Shown here in pieces: positions 62,303-64,000 of a stretch of DNA of 64,000 bases. Under the pieces are notes generated by a model. The model was not told where the DNA came from, made no database searches, and saw nothing but the letters and a program-made list of their open reading frames with translations. A program made the translations under genes and the position numbers. Numbering within the stretch: position 1 is the first letter of the stretch; each line of letters starts with the position of its first letter. The DNA comes from Candidatus Desulfosporosinus nitrosoreducens. GTDB taxonomy: Bacteria; Bacillota; Desulfitobacteriia; Desulfitobacteriales; Desulfitobacteriaceae. The stretch is taken from contig NZ_JAVHUW010000046.1 in NCBI RefSeq assembly GCF_030954495.1, positions 62,001 through 126,000 on the forward strand, in the 5' to 3' direction.

Positions 62303-62634
62303 GTAGTAATTTCTCCTCTCCATTTTGTTATTTATTTCTCTAGTTATGGACGTCGTTCTTAGCCTCCACCACCTCCTTGATCAAGTTTTTGCCTAAACTT
62401 TGAACCTAATAAGCGGCTTAAGAAAATCCCGGCATTTCAGACTGAATATTCATTCATTGAATGTCGGGGATTCACACGAAGATTAGGAACAGCCTTGAAG
62501 AAAGGCTATCAATTTCCTGACCGTGGGTTAATGCCGATAGACGTTAACCTTGAGGAATTTTTTAAGATATTCTACATTTAGTATTCGAAATCCTTTATAT
62601 TATTTAGATTAATCTGATTTATTTTATTATTTTA
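62303..62634. other. leader/intergenic region upstream of S-layer-type gene
   Basis: About 330 bp. It contains the hairpin at 62426-62471 and AAGGAGGTGG-type tracts before the gene. No consensus riboswitch was recognised. No credible ORF. Confidence 0.5.
62426..62471 (-). terminator. hairpin upstream of S-layer gene, likely terminator of the interrupted ORF
   Basis: ATCCCGGCATTTCA (62426-62439) pairs (with G-U pairs) with TGAATGTCGGGGAT (62458-62471). On the minus strand TTTTC follows. It could also act as a leader attenuator of the S-layer gene. Confidence 0.5.
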
Positions 62635-62952
62635 CTATATTAAGTAAATTCGGATTTGCGTTTTAATATTAGTTCCATCATTAATTGAGTATTCGGGCTT
62701 GAATGATTGAACTTCGCGGGTTATTCCCTTTTTGCTTGCAACAATATAGGTACTAAATTTTGAAACCAGAATTCCGGGATCAGAATGAGCCCTGATGGCC
62801 AATTGCATTTGCGCAGCTTGCTCATCGGTTAAAACCCCAAGGGATATCACTTTAGTCTATGTCTTTTTATTTGTCATCAATCTAAAGTTTTCGCCAAAAT
62901 TTACCGATATAAAAAATAGTGCTAAAAAGAGGACAATTCGTTTGCAGCGCAT
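62635..62952 (-). pseudogene. small secreted-protein ORF interrupted by in-frame TAG
   Basis: From ATG 62952 (GAGG five bases before) the frame reads MRCKRIVLFLALFFISVNF, a signal-peptide-like start, then a TAG at 62857-62859 (codon 32). The same frame then stays open for 73 more codons to TAA-type stop at 62635, giving TKVISLGVLTDEQAAQMQLA and later a charged domain. The total would be ~105 codons. It is either a nonsense-mutated gene, a sequencing error or a read-through ORF. The downstream part could start at GTG 62850 but lacks a good ribosome site. Family not recognised. Confidence 0.6.
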
Positions 62953-63005
62953 GTTAACCTCACAGAGGGACGAATTATTGCTGCTTATTAATGAGAGGAG
63001 AGATA

Positions 63006-64000
63006 ATGTTGATGTTTAAAACAAATACACGTCGGATTTTTCATCTGACACGAAAAAAATGGCTAGCCAGCTTGTTAAGCATAATCATGCTGATCTCACT
63101 TTTCCCAGCTGCGGCCTGGGCGGCTGGGTCTGCGGCCACCTTGTCTATCATCACCGCCCCAGATCCATTGACTGAAAGTTATATTAGGTCTAATCCAATC
63201 ACAATTGATCTGACTTTAACCAATAACACTTGGGCTTCAAGTATTATTGATGAAGATGAAGGTGGAAACATAGCCCAGGTATACCTGCCCACCTTAAAAA
63301 GCGGTTTCGCAGCGGCTACAGATTCAAACGCATGGACGAATTTGTTAAATGCCGCAACCAGTTTTAAAATTACAGATGTTTCAACAAACTATACATTGGA
63401 AATAACCATCCCGACTTCAGCTACATACGACATTCTTGCCAACCAAACGGTGACATTTACCCCTCCGGCTGCCCTGTTGCAGGACTCGTCGAATGTTCCT
63501 GCCCCACAGTCCTTTACTATCACGGCTGATCCTCAGGCGACTCTCTCCGGTTCATTAACCAGCGGTGCCACCGAATCGGATATTGTTGCCGGGGGCAAGC
63601 AATTAACAATTACTCTGCTCAACTGCCAATGGGACCCGGCGGTCGCAACAGATGCAACTGAACGCACTGCACTTTTTGCGGATGTATTTGGAGCTAATTC
63701 GGATATCTATAACGCCTTGGTAGCGGCCCCTAATCCGAGTACAGTGATCAAGGAAACTCAGAATTCCGACAGCAGCTACACTATCGTGACTATTACTCTC
63801 CCTCCAGTACCTGGTTATAATATCTCATCACTTCAGACTTTCACCCTACATCAACTTGATGGGACCTTGCTAAATCTCGGTTCAATTTTGGAAAATATTA
63901 GTAACCCCTCATTTTCTATTAGTTCAGACAGCAATACCATCAGTTTGAATACAACTCCTTCTATTTTGACAGAATCAGGGGTTAAAAGCGGTTCTTCAAC
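63006..64000 (+). CDS. large repeat-containing surface protein (5' part, runs off the window)
   Basis: Open from ATG 63006, behind GAGAGGAGAG, through the window end (331 codons and still open). A long signal peptide of about 46 residues (basic N-terminus TRRIFHLTRKKW, hydrophobic core LLSIIMLISLFP, cleavage after AAWAAG). Then tandem ~125-residue beta-rich modules: the first about 47-175, the second about 176-310 (TLSGSLTSGATESDIVAGGK, QLTITLLNCQWD), and the third begins near 63935. This repeat type is known from large S-layer-like or adhesin proteins. Divergent from the interrupted ORF. Confidence 0.85.
   Translation, partial: MLMFKTNTRRIFHLTRKKWLASLLSIIMLISLFPAAAWAAGSAATLSIITAPDPLTESYIRSNPITIDLTLTNNTWASSIIDEDEGGNIAQVYLPTLKSGFAAATDSNAWTNLLNAATSFKITDVSTNYTLEITIPTSATYDILANQTVTFTPPAALLQDSSNVPAPQSFTITADPQATLSGSLTSGATESDIVAGGKQLTITLLNCQWDPAVATDATERTALFADVFGANSDIYNALVAAPNPSTVIKETQNSDSSYTIVTITLPPVPGYNISSLQTFTLHQLDGTLLNLGSILENISNPSFSISSDSNTISLNTTPSILTESGVKSGSS

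Noticed and set aside
62303..62560. Possible cyclic-di-GMP or cobalamin riboswitch in the S-layer leader
   Set aside because: I looked for the conserved cores of these classes and did not find them. Only a simple hairpin is supported.
62795..63019. 74-codon plus-strand ORF upstream of the last gene
   Set aside because: It overlaps the antisense interrupted ORF and the ribosome site of the surface protein gene, and has no family pattern.

Overview
The window looks like a chromosomal segment of an anaerobic, spore-forming Gram-positive bacterium of the Clostridia, most likely a Desulfosporosinus/Desulfitobacterium-type relative. This is inferred from gene content, not from a database match: four proteins with triple cell-wall-binding repeats (CWB2), spore-type genes (YjcZ-like tiny proteins, GerMN lipoprotein, SleB-type hydrolase), a B12-dependent glutamate mutase, a fermentative Fe-S hydro-lyase, and many genes started from GTG or TTG behind strong GGAGG sites. 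No phage, transposase, integrase or CRISPR array was seen.

Layout. 0.15-6.5 kb: DUF421/DUF4363 membrane pair, two tiny sporulation-type membrane proteins, two paralogous small proteins (one a lipoprotein, one without signal), an MFS transporter, a VTT-domain protein and four tRNAs (Leu, His, Arg, Pro). 6.7-12.4 kb: rph-rdgB, an unusual P-loop protein with a tRNA-synthetase-like second domain, a DUF1624 membrane protein, an O-methyltransferase and a soluble globin-coupled chemoreceptor. 12.5-32.3 kb: the metabolic core. 32.7-41.9 kb: a CWB2 surface protein, a MacAB-type efflux system with its own two-component system, a MarR regulator and a GerMN lipoprotein. 42.1-53.8 kb: ZIP transporter, SGNH-like protein, a cluster of unrecognised small or proline-rich proteins next to a YlbF gene, a Tat-type metallophosphoesterase, SleB-like hydrolase, two TolC-like proteins and a CtpA-type protease. 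54.0-64.0 kb: DEAD-box helicase, lipoprotein, a CWB2 protein fused to an HtrA-like domain that lacks its catalytic histidine, a large CWB2 S-layer-type protein, a small secreted ORF broken by an in-frame TAG, and the start of a large surface protein running off the end.

How the core works together. All on the minus strand, a GntR-type regulator, glutamate racemase, glutamate mutase S subunit, MutL, glutamate mutase E subunit and methylaspartate ammonia-lyase form one operon (32.3 to 25.8 kb). A second operon (24.9 to 17.5 kb) encodes a 2-hydroxyacyl-CoA-dehydratase-like protein with its ATP-dependent activator, a tiny membrane protein, then a three-subunit citrate/citramalate lyase with its ligase (CitC), CitX and CitG. 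A two-subunit class I fumarase/mesaconase lies close by (13.9 to 12.5 kb). Together these would carry (D- or L-)glutamate through 3-methylaspartate, mesaconate and citramalate to acetate and pyruvate, the methylaspartate route of glutamate fermentation. The gene set therefore suggests that the lyase acts on citramalate rather than citrate.

The most interesting points are the racemase and the radical-type dehydratase-like pair inside this pathway locus, two hydrolase-fold surface proteins that have each lost the catalytic histidine, the P-loop/tRNA-SAD fusion, the interrupted TAG ORF, and TolC/MacAB-type genes in an organism that looks monoderm.
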